Source of the DNA: Microbacterium testaceum StLB037
GTDB taxonomy: Bacteria > Actinomycetota > Actinomycetes > Actinomycetales > Microbacteriaceae
Length of the DNA: 64,000 nucleotides
Direction: 5' to 3'
Assembly: GCF_900104345.1 (NCBI RefSeq)
Contig: NZ_FNJN01000004.1
Location: 432,647-496,646 of the forward strand
Shown piece by piece: positions 9,350-19,071 of the stretch. The notes beneath the pieces are model-generated. The model worked only from the letters and a program-made list of their open reading frames with translations. It was not told the DNA's origin and made no database searches. The translations under genes and the position numbers were made by a program. The first letter of the stretch is position 1. Every line of letters begins with the position of its first letter.

Positions 9350-10143
9350 CGCCCCGTCGACGCGCGTCGCAGCGACTCGTGGTCTCTCTGGCGCTCGCGG
9401 CCGTCGCGGCGGTCGGCCTCGCCGTGCCCGCTTTCGCGTCCGACGCCGATTCGGGCACCCCGCTGACCGTGAGCATCACCGACGGATCGACGCCCTCGCC
9501 TTCGCCCTCCTCCTCGTCGACGACCGGTTCCGGCCCCGCCACGGGCACGTCGTCCGGCGGATCGTCGACGGGTGGCTCGCGCGGCACGGGTGGCTCCACC
9601 GGCGTGGGGGGATCGACGGGCACCGGAACCTCCTCGGATCCGGGGACCACGCCGGCCGGACAGACCACCCCGGCGAACGAGGTGAGCGTCGGCGGCGGGC
9701 TCTTCGTCAGTGGTTTGAACGGCAACGGGATGCCGGCCATCAATCCCGCGGACGGCACCGTGGACATGTGGTTCACCGTGCGCAATTCGTCGACGAAGCC
9801 GGTCGATGCCACGGCCGATTTCTGGATGGAGGGCACGGTCTTCTCCAACCGTCTCGATGCCCGTGACGGCGTTCCCATCACCGCTCTCCAGCCGGGGGAG
9901 ACGCGGGTCGTCGCGGCGACCCTGAGCGGGGCGGGACAGTGGACGCTCGTCTCGGCCCACGTCACCTTCACCCCGCCCGAGACCGTGGACGCAGCGGCGG
10001 CGACCTCGGTCACGCGCGATGCGCTCGTGCTGGTGTTCCCGTGGGTGATCGTGCTCGCCGCGGTCGCGATCGCCTTGGCCCTCGCGATCGTGCGGGTCGT
10101 CCGCGCGGCTCTTCCGCCGGTCCCCGCGGCGGCCGCGTCATGA
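9346..10143 (+). CDS. Ser/Gly-rich membrane-anchored surface protein
   Basis: A 265-aa protein starting at GTG 9346, overlapping the DUF916 gene. After a signal peptide (ending near AVPAFASDA) comes a low-complexity Ser/Pro/Gly/Thr stalk (residues ~40-115, e.g. GSSTGGSRGTGGSTGVGGST). A folded domain follows (residues ~120-215, VDMWFTVRNSSTKPVDATADF, then LQPGETRVVAATLSGAGQWT). That domain resembles the membrane-proximal beta domain of the preceding DUF916 protein, which reads LLPGNTSTYETTIGGVGQWF. A single membrane helix (LVFPWVIVLAAVAIALALAIV) and a short tail end it. It may be a truncated paralogue that acts as a spacer or adaptor in the same surface complex. I do not recognise a named family. 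It overlaps the next gene by ATGA. Confidence 0.75.
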   Translation: MTPRRRASQRLVVSLALAAVAAVGLAVPAFASDADSGTPLTVSITDGSTPSPSPSSSSTTGSGPATGTSSGGSSTGGSRGTGGSTGVGGSTGTGTSSDPGTTPAGQTTPANEVSVGGGLFVSGLNGNGMPAINPADGTVDMWFTVRNSSTKPVDATADFWMEGTVFSNRLDARDGVPITALQPGETRVVAATLSGAGQWTLVSAHVTFTPPETVDAAAATSVTRDALVLVFPWVIVLAAVAIALALAIVRVVRAALPPVPAAAAS

Positions 10144-11111
10144 CCCTCTTCGAGGAACGACGGACGACGGACGGGGGCGGCTCTCCCGTGTTCCCATCGG
10201 CACCCCCGCGCCCCCCGCGTCCGCCGCGCCGTCCACCGCGTCGGCGACCGGGGTACGCGCCGTTGTCTCCGATGCAGGTCTTCGTCCGTGGGACGCTGGC
10301 TTCGATCGCGGTGCTCGTCCTGGTCTTTCTGATCAACCTCCTCGTGGTGAGTCACGTGAGCCACTTCGCCTCGCAGCAGCAGCTGCGGGATACCTATCGC
10401 GCTCAGCTGGCGGAGGGCACCGCTCCCGTAAGTGAGGGCGACTTCGAGGACCATCTGCTCGTCGACGGCGCGCCCGTGGCGCTGCTGTCGATCCCTCAGC
10501 TCGGCATCGACGAGGTGGTGTCCGAGGGCACGACGTCCGGCGTCCTCATGCAGGGACCCGGCCATCGTCGCGACACGGTGCTGCCCGGGCAAGCCGGCGT
10601 CAGCGTGATCATGGGGCGCACGGCCGCGTTCGGCGGCCCTTTCGCGCGCCTGCAGACCCTGCAGCCGGGCGAGACGTTCACGGTCCGTACGGGTCAGGGT
10701 GAGCAGACGTTCGAGGTCCTCGGCGTCCGATACGCCGGGGATCCGACCCCGCCTGCCCCCGTGAGGGGCGAGAGCCGGCTCATCCTCATGGCCGCCCGCG
10801 GCGCGCCCTACCTGCCGACGGGCGTCGCGTACGTGGATGCCCGGAGCACCGGCGACGCACAGCCCACGGGAGCTCGTCAGACCACGTCGATGGCTCTCCC
10901 GCCGCAGGCGAAGCCGATGGCGACGGACATGACGACGGTGTGGGCGCTGGTCTTCGCGCTGCAGTTCCTCGTCGTGGCCGAATTGCTCGCCGTGTGGGCG
11001 TATCGGCGTGTGGGCTGGCAGAAGACGTGGGTCGTCTTCACCCCCGTCCTTCTGCTGGCGAGCGTCTTCGTCTCGGACCAACTCATCCGTCTTCTTCCCA
11101 ACCTCCTCTGA
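10140..11111 (+). CDS. Sortase-fold protein lacking catalytic residues (pseudo-sortase)
   Basis: A 323-aa protein whose start overlaps the previous stop. The cytoplasmic N-terminus is Pro/Arg-rich ([16 protein letters not shown]), followed by a membrane helix at ~50-72. Residues ~110-235 follow class E sortase order: [19 protein letters not shown], then [18 protein letters not shown], then [25 protein letters not shown], then [21 protein letters not shown]. In active enzymes the third block reads GH-R-T-x-Y-x-x-PF and the last block holds T-C-x-P and a distal Arg. Here the His is Arg160, the Cys position is Ala218/Ala219 and no Arg follows. Two C-terminal hydrophobic segments (~267-287 and ~296-312) are extra. 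The protein should not transpeptidate; I infer a structural or substrate-holding role in the surface complex. Confidence 0.82.
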   Translation: MTLFEERRTTDGGGSPVFPSAPPRPPRPPRRPPRRRPGYAPLSPMQVFVRGTLASIAVLVLVFLINLLVVSHVSHFASQQQLRDTYRAQLAEGTAPVSEGDFEDHLLVDGAPVALLSIPQLGIDEVVSEGTTSGVLMQGPGHRRDTVLPGQAGVSVIMGRTAAFGGPFARLQTLQPGETFTVRTGQGEQTFEVLGVRYAGDPTPPAPVRGESRLILMAARGAPYLPTGVAYVDARSTGDAQPTGARQTTSMALPPQAKPMATDMTTVWALVFALQFLVVAELLAVWAYRRVGWQKTWVVFTPVLLLASVFVSDQLIRLLPNLL

Positions 11112-11124
11112 CCGGAGAACCCGA

Positions 11125-12444
11125 ATGTGCCCCATCATCGATCCCGAGCCTCGTGACCAGCACGGTCCCGGAGGCGATCCCTCGTCCTCCGCGCCCGATG
11201 TCGCGGACGGCTCCGCGGACTCTTTCCGCACGGACGTGCTGAGCCTCGAGCACCACACGCCGGACCCGTTCATGACCGATGTGGTCTCGGCTGACGAGCT
11301 CGACCTGCTCACGCAGACGACCATGGGGGCGGTGCCGACCACGGTCGTCCTTCCGCCCGAGGGTTCGGTCGCCTCCCAGGCGCGCCGCGCACGACGCACG
11401 ACGCGTCTGTTCGGTCGATCGGTCGCCGCGGCCGCCGGCGAGGTCACCGACGTGATCTCGCCGGACGCCGGTGCGTACCCCTCGTTCGCCCCGCCGATGT
11501 CGCCCGTTGCCGCCCCCGTGGGTGCGGCTCCGACCACGTCGGCGGGATACACCGTGTCGTCCGCGTCGGTCCGAGCCTCCGCCGTCTCGCTCCTGGGGGG
11601 CGCATCGGCCACCCCGGAGCGCCTCGCCGAGGCGGAGCGCCTGGTCGCCGAGGCGGCGGCGCGGCCCCCGTTGTCGGAGCTCGATGCGCGGTCGATCTCG
11701 GCCTGGTTCGGCGATCATCAGGTCCTCCTCGACGTGTCCCTCACGATGCCCGCGGGGCAGGTGACCGCGCTCATCGGTCCCTCGGGCTGTGGCAAGTCGA
11801 CCTTCCTGCGCATCCTCAATCGCATGCACGAACTGGTGCCCTCGGCCGCCCTCGCCGGCGAGGTGCTGTTGGACGGCGACGACATCTACGACCCCGGTCA
11901 CCGGTTGATCGATGCGCGCAAGCACATCGGCATGGTCTTCCAGAAGCCGAACCCCTTCCCGGCGATGTCCATCTACGACAACGTCATCGCGGGGCTGAAG
12001 CTCACGGGTCGCCGTGCCGGGCGGGACGAGAAGGATCACCTCGTCGAGACGTCGCTGCAGAGCGCGGGGCTGTGGAAAGAGGTCAAGGACCGCCTGCGCG
12101 CACCGGGTGGGGGACTGTCCGGCGGGCAGCAACAGCGTCTCTGCATCGCTCGATCACTCGCGATCCGCCCCAAGATCCTGCTCATGGACGAGCCCTGTTC
12201 GGCGCTCGACCCCACCTCGACCCGCGTGATCGAGGAGACGATGGGCGAACTCCAGAAAGAGCTGACGATCGTCATCGTCACGCACAACATGCAGCAGGCG
12301 CAGCGTGTCTCGCAGCAGTGCGCCTTCTTCCTCGCCTCTCAGGGCCAGCCCGGCCACATCGTGGAGCACGGCGACACCGCGGCGATGTTCGACTCGCCGA
12401 TCGATCCGCGCACCTACGACTACGTCAACGGACGCTTCGGATAG
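11125..12444 (+). CDS. pstB: Phosphate ABC transporter ATPase PstB with long N-terminal extension
   Basis: A 439-aa protein starting at ATG 11125 behind GGAG. Residues ~184-439 are a complete Pst[19 protein letters not shown], Walker [10 protein letters not shown] (K224), [16 protein letters not shown], signature LSGGQQQR, Walker [14 protein letters not shown], and the H-loop [10 protein letters not shown]. It hydrolyses ATP to drive phosphate import through PstA/PstC. Unlike normal PstB (~255 aa), it begins with ~183 residues of low-complexity acidic and Ala/Pro-rich sequence, including the two similar segments [14 protein letters not shown] and [13 protein letters not shown]. No domain is recognisable in the extension. 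It is in frame with its own ribosome site, so it is a real fusion and not an annotation artefact. The gene follows the surface genes instead of sitting next to pstA. Confidence 0.93.
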   Translation: MCPIIDPEPRDQHGPGGDPSSSAPDVADGSADSFRTDVLSLEHHTPDPFMTDVVSADELDLLTQTTMGAVPTTVVLPPEGSVASQARRARRTTRLFGRSVAAAAGEVTDVISPDAGAYPSFAPPMSPVAAPVGAAPTTSAGYTVSSASVRASAVSLLGGASATPERLAEAERLVAEAAARPPLSELDARSISAWFGDHQVLLDVSLTMPAGQVTALIGPSGCGKSTFLRILNRMHELVPSAALAGEVLLDGDDIYDPGHRLIDARKHIGMVFQKPNPFPAMSIYDNVIAGLKLTGRRAGRDEKDHLVETSLQSAGLWKEVKDRLRAPGGGLSGGQQQRLCIARSLAIRPKILLMDEPCSALDPTSTRVIEETMGELQKELTIVIVTHNMQQAQRVSQQCAFFLASQGQPGHIVEHGDTAAMFDSPIDPRTYDYVNGRFG

Positions 12445-12454
12445 GACGCGGCGC

Positions 12455-13276
12455 ATGACCCTTTTCGATGAGCGGACCGAGGTCTTACCTCCCGTGCGGA
12501 CGCCGGAGGCTTCCGAGCAGGGTCGTCCCGGTCTGGGGATTCGTGTGGCGGTTCTCGCCGTCGTCCTCGTCGTCCTGGCGACGACCGCCTTCGCGACGGC
12601 GGAAGGGCTCGTTCGCTCCGAGCGGGAGCGGGCCATCGTCGCCGAGGCGAGGACCATGTTCGCCCTTCCCGAGAGTCAACGCATCGAGGTCGACATCCCC
12701 GGTTCCGTGCTCCTTCAGGAACTCGCCGGACGCTTCGACAGTGTCGGACTCACGGTCCGCAGCTTCGCCGTCGGGTCGGCCAACTCCGACTTCATGATGA
12801 CTCTCGAAGGACTCGGGGACACCGACGGCACCTGGAGGGCCGACCACCTCTCCGGTGCGGTGACGCTCTCCGCCGCGCAGGCGACGGCGCTCCTGGTCCC
12901 GCCCGAGGCGCAGGGTGCGATGCGGGTCGATTTCTCCGGCGGTGACATGATCGTCGGCGCGTCCGTCCCCGGTGGAGCTCCTCCGCAATCGGTGAGCCTC
13001 GCGATGACGCCGCACTTCGACAAGGGGCGGTTCAGCATGGGGATCACCTCGGTCACGGCGGGTGGCGAAACGATGTCCGCCGCAGAGATGGGGGCGAAGA
13101 CGGGTGTCGATCTCGCCGCCCTGCAACCCGCTCCCGTGTGTCTTGCCGAGGCGCTGCCCCGCTTTGTCCGCGTGCGCGACGTCGGCGTCACCGACCAGAG
13201 GTTCCGTATCGACGTCGACGTCGACCTGCCCGCGGTCGAGACCGCGACGGGGAGCGAACCCGGCTCCTGTCCCTAA
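12455..13276 (+). CDS. LmeA/DUF2993-like membrane-anchored lipid-binding protein
   Basis: A 273-aa protein starting at ATG 12455, ten bases after pstB. A short cytoplasmic leader precedes one membrane helix (IRVAVLAVVLVVLATTAFA). The extracytoplasmic part resembles DUF2993: a helix (LLQELAGRFDSVGL), repeated amphipathic strands ending in G-x-A-x-L, and a C-terminal VCLAEALPRFVRVRDVGVTDQRFRIDVDV. In mycobacteria the family member LmeA binds phospholipids and supports lipomannan synthesis. By analogy this protein could act on envelope lipoglycans next to the surface complex. Its first residues MTLFDER nearly repeat the MTLFEER that opens the pseudo-sortase, hinting at a shared cytoplasmic leader function. 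The family call is moderate. Confidence 0.7.
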   Translation: MTLFDERTEVLPPVRTPEASEQGRPGLGIRVAVLAVVLVVLATTAFATAEGLVRSERERAIVAEARTMFALPESQRIEVDIPGSVLLQELAGRFDSVGLTVRSFAVGSANSDFMMTLEGLGDTDGTWRADHLSGAVTLSAAQATALLVPPEAQGAMRVDFSGGDMIVGASVPGGAPPQSVSLAMTPHFDKGRFSMGITSVTAGGETMSAAEMGAKTGVDLAALQPAPVCLAEALPRFVRVRDVGVTDQRFRIDVDVDLPAVETATGSEPGSCP

Positions 13277-13283
13277 GAACCCC

Positions 13284-13329
13284 GGATGCCACGGCCCGGT
13301 GCCCGCGCGATGCGGGGGCCGTGGCATCC
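13284..13329. terminator. Bidirectional terminator between convergent genes
   Basis: GGATGCCACGGCCC (13284-13297) pairs perfectly with GGGCCGTGGCATCC (13316-13329). The hairpin lies between the end of the LmeA-like gene and the end of the convergent ThrE-type gene, so it can stop transcription from both sides. Confidence 0.75.
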
Positions 13330-13345
13330 CGGCCCTCGTCCGTGA

Positions 13346-14824
13346 CTACCGCCGTGCTCGTGCCCGCACGCGTGTGACGCTCGACAGCGTCGCGCGCACC
13401 GGCTGGCCCAGGTAGATGCCGAGCGAGGCGCCCACCGCTAGGGCGATGCCGATGGTCGCGGCCCCGGCGAGCGTGGTCACTCCGGTCATGAGCACGGTGG
13501 GGTCGTCGCCCGACTCGACGATTCCGAGCAGGCCGCGGAACACCGCCGCACCGGGCACGAGGGGCAGGATCGCGGCGGTCGTGATCGCGACCGAGGGCAC
13601 GTGCAACCGGTAGGCGACGACGATGCCCGCGAAGCTTCCGACGAATGCGCCGACGCCGCTGGCGGCGGCGACCTCGAAGCCGAGACCCGAGGCGGCGACG
13701 TACCCCGCCCAGGCGACGAGGCTGAGAGCGGCGCTGACGACGACGATGCGCGCGCCGGCGCCGTTGTATACGGCGACGGCGATCGCGATGACGGCCGCGC
13801 CGACGAACTGCACGCTGACCGGGCCGAGGGGGAGGGCGTTCGAGGGTGGGGACATGCCCATGCCGATCACGCGCACCGTCTCGAGCCCGGCGAGGATGCC
13901 GAGGACGACGCCGAGGGTCTGCGTCGTGAGCTCGAGGATGCGTCCGGTCGCCGTCAGGGCGAAGCCGTCGATGGCATCCTGAGCCGCGCCCACCACGGTG
14001 AGTCCGGCGAGCATCAGGACGATTCCGGATGCCACGATCACCGACGGCCGGATCGCCGCGGCCGCGTCGAGGCCCGTGTAGCGCAGCAACGGGGATAGGG
14101 CAGCGAAGACGGTCAGGACGAACCCGCCCGCGATCTGCGCAAAGAAGTACGGCACGCGCGCCCGCGCCATCACGTATTGCGTCGACGCCGCGAGGGCCGC
14201 GGCGATGAACGACAGCACCAGGGCGAGCCAGTTTGCGCCGAACATGATCGCGACCCCGGCCGCGAGGGACGCCTGCGAGGCGATGACGATCGCGGGGCGG
14301 TAGCGGAACGGCAGGCGACGGATGGCGCGGCAGCGCACGACCGCGTCGTCGAGCCCGAGACCGCCGGTGATCTCCTGCACCAGAGCCTGCAGACGCTGCA
14401 GCTTCGCGTGGTCGGGCACCGAACCGCGCACCACCCGCAGCAGGGTGATCGGGTGGGTCGCGCCGGGGCGGCTGTGGGCGATCGTGATCGAGTTGTAGGT
14501 GACGTCGACGTGCACCGGATCGAGCCCGTAGGCCGCGCATACCCGCACGATCGTGAGGGTCACCTCGTTGGCGGGAGCGCCGACGACGAGCATGGTCTCG
14601 CCGATGCGGATGGCGAGGTCGAGGATGCGCGTCGAGAGCGCCTCGTCGATGACCGGGATCATCGTCGTGTCGGGCGACGAGGCCTCGTCGACGTGCACCA
14701 GACGGCGCAGGGACGACAGCAGTCGCCGCGGGGTGGGGGACAACCGCGGGCCTCCAGGGAACGGGGGAGTGGGAGCGCTCGATCCTATCGACGGGCCCTG
14801 CGGTTTCGCCGGGCGTCGGCGCAT
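13346..14824 (-). CDS. Threonine/serine exporter ThrE family
   Basis: A 492-aa membrane protein. The N-terminal cytoplasmic domain (DUF1212) contains LDLAIRIGETMLVVGAPANEV, CAAYGLDPVHVDVTYNSITI and the hydrophilic RLQALVQEITGGLGLDDAV. About ten hydrophobic segments follow, including LVLSFIAAALAASTQYVMAR, SVIVASGIVLMLAGLTVVGAAQDAIDG and the second half (DUF3815) LPLVPGAAVFRGLLGIVES. This layout matches ThrE of Corynebacterium glutamicum, which exports threonine and serine using the proton gradient. The ATG at 14824 is chosen; an alternative ATG lies six codons upstream. The divergently placed lysC, in the same pathway that makes threonine, fits an amino-acid overflow role, but the true substrate is unproven. 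Confidence 0.88.
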   Translation of the reverse strand: MRRRPAKPQGPSIGSSAPTPPFPGGPRLSPTPRRLLSSLRRLVHVDEASSPDTTMIPVIDEALSTRILDLAIRIGETMLVVGAPANEVTLTIVRVCAAYGLDPVHVDVTYNSITIAHSRPGATHPITLLRVVRGSVPDHAKLQRLQALVQEITGGLGLDDAVVRCRAIRRLPFRYRPAIVIASQASLAAGVAIMFGANWLALVLSFIAAALAASTQYVMARARVPYFFAQIAGGFVLTVFAALSPLLRYTGLDAAAAIRPSVIVASGIVLMLAGLTVVGAAQDAIDGFALTATGRILELTTQTLGVVLGILAGLETVRVIGMGMSPPSNALPLGPVSVQFVGAAVIAIAVAVYNGAGARIVVVSAALSLVAWAGYVAASGLGFEVAAASGVGAFVGSFAGIVVAYRLHVPSVAITTAAILPLVPGAAVFRGLLGIVESGDDPTVLMTGVTTLAGAATIGIALAVGASLGIYLGQPVRATLSSVTRVRARARR

Positions 14825-14924
14825 GACAGAGGCGGTATGCACCCGCCTCTAGGATGATCCTCGGGCGCGGCACGAGCGCCCCGTCGTGGCATCCCGACGC
14901 ACGACCCCTCCGGGAGTTCTCCTC

Positions 14925-16211
14925 ATGGCTCTGATCGTCCAGAAGTACGGCGGCTCGTCCGTCGCCGACGCCGAGAGCATCAAGCGGGTCGCCAAGCGCA
15001 TCGTCGACACGCGTCGCGCCGGCCACGAGGTCGTCGTCGCGGTCAGCGCCATGGGCGACACGACCGACGAGCTGCTCGACCTCGCGGGCCAGGTCGCCCC
15101 GATCCCCGCGCCGCGCGAGCTCGACATGCTGCTGTCCAGCGGAGAGCGCATCTCGATGGCCCTGCTGGCCATGGCCATCCACTCGATGGGCTTCGAGGCC
15201 CGTTCGTTCACCGGTAGCCAGGCGGGGATGATCACGGATGCCACGCACGGCGCCGCCCGCATCGTCGACGTCACGCCCGTCCGACTCCGCGAGGCGCTCG
15301 ACGAGGGGGCGATCGTCATCGTTGCCGGGTTCCAGGGCTTCAACCGCGACACCCGCGACATCACCACGCTCGGTCGCGGCGGATCGGACACCACGGCCGT
15401 CGCGCTCGCCGCGGCGCTCAAGGCCGATGTCTGCGAGATCTACAGCGACGTCGACGGCATCTTCACCGCCGACCCCCGCGTCGTCCCCCTCGCGCGCAAG
15501 CTCGACCGCGTCGGCAGCGAAGAGATGCTCGAGCTCGCCGCCAACGGAGCGAAGGTCCTGTACATCCGCGCGGTCGAGTACGCGCGGCGCCACGGCGTGC
15601 TAATCCACGCGCGGTCCACCTTCAGCTCGAACGAGGGCACCTGGGTGCTCGACGCCTCGAAGACCTCCGCACTCGTCCCCGAAAGAGGAGCCATGGAAGA
15701 GCCCATCGTCGCCGGCGTCGCCACCGACCTCAGCCAGGCCAAGATCACCGTCATCGGCGTGCCCGACGTGCCGGGCAAGGCCGCCGACATCTTCAAGATC
15801 GTCGCGAAGTCCGGCGCCAACGTCGACATGATCGTGCAGAACGTGTCGGCGGCCGCCACCAGCCGCACCGACATCTCGTTCACCCTGCCCAAGACCGACG
15901 CCACCACGGCGCTCAAGGCGCTCGCCGGTGAGCAGGCCGAGGTCGGCTTCGAGAGCCTCGTCCACGACGACCAGATCGGAAAGCTCTCGGTCGTCGGCGC
16001 CGGTATGCGCACGCACTCGGGCGTCTCGGCCACCCTGTTCGAGGCGCTGAGCCTGGCGGGCGTGAACATCGAGATGATCTCGACCTCCGAGATCCGCATC
16101 TCGGTCGTGGTGCGCGGCGTCGACCTCGCCGAGGCCGCCCGTCTCGTGCACACGGCCTACGGTCTCGACGGCGACGCCGAGGCCACGGTCCACGCCGGCA
16201 CCGGTCGCTGA
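14925..16211 (+). CDS. lysC: Aspartokinase (alpha subunit, full length)
   Basis: A 428-aa aspartate kinase, the first step of the pathway to lysine, threonine, methionine and diaminopimelate. ATG 14925 follows GGGAG by 8 bases. The catalytic domain opens with [20 protein letters not shown], contains GEWISM-like [14 protein letters not shown], and [11 protein letters not shown] and [15 protein letters not shown]. Two C-terminal ACT domains ([18 protein letters not shown] and [20 protein letters not shown]) bind the lysine/threonine effectors. The end HAGTGR is the same as in corynebacterial enzymes. A second in-frame ribosome site inside the gene indicates an alpha2beta2 enzyme. asd follows 211 bases downstream in the same direction. 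Confidence 0.97.
   Translation: MALIVQKYGGSSVADAESIKRVAKRIVDTRRAGHEVVVAVSAMGDTTDELLDLAGQVAPIPAPRELDMLLSSGERISMALLAMAIHSMGFEARSFTGSQAGMITDATHGAARIVDVTPVRLREALDEGAIVIVAGFQGFNRDTRDITTLGRGGSDTTAVALAAALKADVCEIYSDVDGIFTADPRVVPLARKLDRVGSEEMLELAANGAKVLYIRAVEYARRHGVLIHARSTFSSNEGTWVLDASKTSALVPERGAMEEPIVAGVATDLSQAKITVIGVPDVPGKAADIFKIVAKSGANVDMIVQNVSAAATSRTDISFTLPKTDATTALKALAGEQAEVGFESLVHDDQIGKLSVVGAGMRTHSGVSATLFEALSLAGVNIEMISTSEIRISVVVRGVDLAEAARLVHTAYGLDGDAEATVHAGTGR
15693..16211 (+). CDS. lysC: Aspartokinase beta subunit from internal start
   Basis: Inside lysC an AGAGGAG ribosome site stands two bases before an in-frame ATG at 15693. Translation from here gives a 172-aa protein starting [17 protein letters not shown], made of the two ACT domains only. 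The same arrangement, beginning MEEAVLTGVATD, produces the regulatory beta subunit of the C. glutamicum enzyme. The beta chain pairs with the alpha chain and forms the effector-binding interface for feedback inhibition. The call rests on the conserved start and the strong ribosome site. Confidence 0.88.
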   Translation: MEEPIVAGVATDLSQAKITVIGVPDVPGKAADIFKIVAKSGANVDMIVQNVSAAATSRTDISFTLPKTDATTALKALAGEQAEVGFESLVHDDQIGKLSVVGAGMRTHSGVSATLFEALSLAGVNIEMISTSEIRISVVVRGVDLAEAARLVHTAYGLDGDAEATVHAGTGR

Positions 16212-16371
16212 CCGGGCTCGCGCCCCGGGGCGCCGCACGAGACTCCTGAGGTTCGCCGACTAAGCCGCGCCACACCCACGCGATTCCGCCATCGTGCGGC
16301 GGATTCGCGACGGATTCTCGGGAGTTCGGACCGCTCTCGACGAACCCATCCCACCGCTCGCGCTACCCTGA

Positions 16372-17493
<1,122 letters not shown>

Positions 17494-17518
17494 GACACGG
17501 CATCCGGATGCCGCGTGC

Positions 17519-17567
17519 GAGGTGTCTCGACATCGAACCGACGGTTCTCTCGATGTCGAGACACCTC
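17519..17567. promoter_or_regulatory. Long inverted repeat upstream of mqo (operator or terminator)
   Basis: GAGGTGTCTCGACATCGA (17519-17536) and its exact complement (17550-17567) form an 18-bp perfect inverted repeat with a 13-base loop. Each arm is itself a near palindrome around TCGA-CA/TG-TCGA. A second palindrome, CGGCATCCGGATGCCG, sits just upstream at 17498-17513 and is more likely the asd terminator. The long repeat ends 24 bases before the mqo GTG, so it could be a dimeric repressor site that controls mqo, or a 5'-UTR hairpin. Confidence 0.55.
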
Positions 17568-17591
17568 TCGGCTCGCACCTAGAATCGACGG

Positions 17592-19064
17592 GTGACTGAA
17601 AACGTCGACGTTCTCCTCATCGGTGGCGGCATCATGTCCGCCACTCTCGGAACTCTGCTGAAAGACCTCCAGCCCGATCTCAAGATCGCCGTGCTCGAGC
17701 GTCTGAGCGACGTCGCGCAAGAGAGCTCGAACGCGTGGAACAACGCGGGCACGGGGCACGCGGCCCTGTGCGAGCTGAACTACACGCCCGAGGGCAAGGA
17801 CGGCTCGATCGATCCCGCCAAGGCGGTCACGATCAACGAGCAGTTCCAGCAGAGCCGCCAGCTGTGGGCCTCGCTCGTGGCCGAGGGCGTGCTCGACGAG
17901 CCCTCGACGTTCATCAACGCCACGCCGCACATGACCTTCGTCCGTGGCGAGAAGGACGTCGCCTTCCTTCGCAAGCGTTACGAGGTGCTCAAGCAGCAGC
18001 CGCTGTTCGCCGGCATCGAGTACAGCGAGGATTCGCGCGTCATCAACCAGTGGGCCCCGCTGCTCATGCAGAAGCGCCGTAAGGGCGAGCCCTTCGCGGC
18101 CACCCGCGTGCCCGCCGGCACCGATGTCGACTTCGGCTCGCTCACCCGTCAGCTGTTCGCGAACCTCCGCGAGAAGGGCGTCGAGGTCGCCACGAACCAC
18201 GACGTCAAGAAGCTCAAGAAGAAGAAGGACGGCACGTGGGAGGTCTCGTACCGCCACGTGATCGGGGGAACGCCCGGCTCGATCAACGCGAAGTTCGTCT
18301 TCGTCGGTGCGGGCGGCTGGGCTCTCAAGCTCCTTCAGCGCTCCGGCATCCCCGAGATCAAGGGGTACGGCGTCTTCCCGATCGGCGGGCAGTGGCTCAA
18401 GACCTCGAACCCCGACATCGTCTCGAAGCACCGCGCGAAGGTGTACTCGCAGGCCTCGGTGGGGGCGCCCCCCATGTCGGTGCCGCACCTCGACACGCGC
18501 GTGATCGACGGGGAGTCGTCGCTGCTGTTCGGCCCGTTCGCGACATTCAGCCCTAAGTTCCTCAAGAACGGCTCGATGCTCGACATCGTCACCCAGGTGC
18601 GCCCGCACAACATCGGCCCGATGCTGAAGGTCGCCGTCGACAACCCGAGCCTGATCAAGTACCTCGTCAGCGAGCTGTTGAAGACCCACTCCAAGAAGGT
18701 CGACAGCCTGCGCGACTTCATGCCGACCGCCAAGGACGCGGACTGGGAGCTGCTCGACGCCGGTCAGCGCGCGCAGGTCATGAAGCGCGACAAGGACAAG
18801 GGCGGCGTGCTGCAGTTCGGCACCGAGGTGGTCACCTCGGCCGACCACACCATCGCCGGGCTCCTCGGCGCCTCGCCGGGAGCTTCGACCGCCGTCTCGA
18901 TCATGCTCGGTTTGATCAAGACCTGCTTCCCCGAGCGCATGCCCGCCTGGGAGCCGCGCCTGCGCGACCTCATCCCCAGCTACGGCGAGACGCTGAACAC
19001 GAATCCCGACGCGGCCCGCAGAGAGCTGGATGCCACGGCCCACGCGCTCGCGATCAACCCCTGA
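17592..19064 (+). CDS. mqo: Malate:quinone oxidoreductase
   Basis: A 490-aa FAD-dependent peripheral membrane enzyme that oxidises malate to oxaloacetate and passes electrons to the quinone pool. The FAD-binding loop VDVLLIGGGIMSATLGTLL starts at residue 5. Family motifs SSNAWNNAGTGHAALCELNYTP, FINATPHMTFVRGE and the C-terminal GLLGASPGASTAVSIMLGLI are all present. Length and order match Mqo. The GTG start at 17592 lies just after a long inverted repeat, suggesting regulated expression. No malate dehydrogenase is present in the window, so this may be the main malate-oxidising enzyme or may run alongside one elsewhere. Confidence 0.97.
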   Translation: MTENVDVLLIGGGIMSATLGTLLKDLQPDLKIAVLERLSDVAQESSNAWNNAGTGHAALCELNYTPEGKDGSIDPAKAVTINEQFQQSRQLWASLVAEGVLDEPSTFINATPHMTFVRGEKDVAFLRKRYEVLKQQPLFAGIEYSEDSRVINQWAPLLMQKRRKGEPFAATRVPAGTDVDFGSLTRQLFANLREKGVEVATNHDVKKLKKKKDGTWEVSYRHVIGGTPGSINAKFVFVGAGGWALKLLQRSGIPEIKGYGVFPIGGQWLKTSNPDIVSKHRAKVYSQASVGAPPMSVPHLDTRVIDGESSLLFGPFATFSPKFLKNGSMLDIVTQVRPHNIGPMLKVAVDNPSLIKYLVSELLKTHSKKVDSLRDFMPTAKDADWELLDAGQRAQVMKRDKDKGGVLQFGTEVVTSADHTIAGLLGASPGASTAVSIMLGLIKTCFPERMPAWEPRLRDLIPSYGETLNTNPDAARRELDATAHALAINP

Positions 19065-19071
19065 GGTCCGC

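Noticed and set aside
10140..11111. Calling the gene an active class E sortase that anchors the LAVTG and LALTG proteins
   Set aside because: His, Cys and Arg of the active site are all absent; the working sortase must be elsewhere.
13188..15593. 801-codon minus-strand frame covering ThrE-type gene and part of lysC
   Set aside because: It spans two real genes in another frame and turns into Arg-rich low-complexity sequence.
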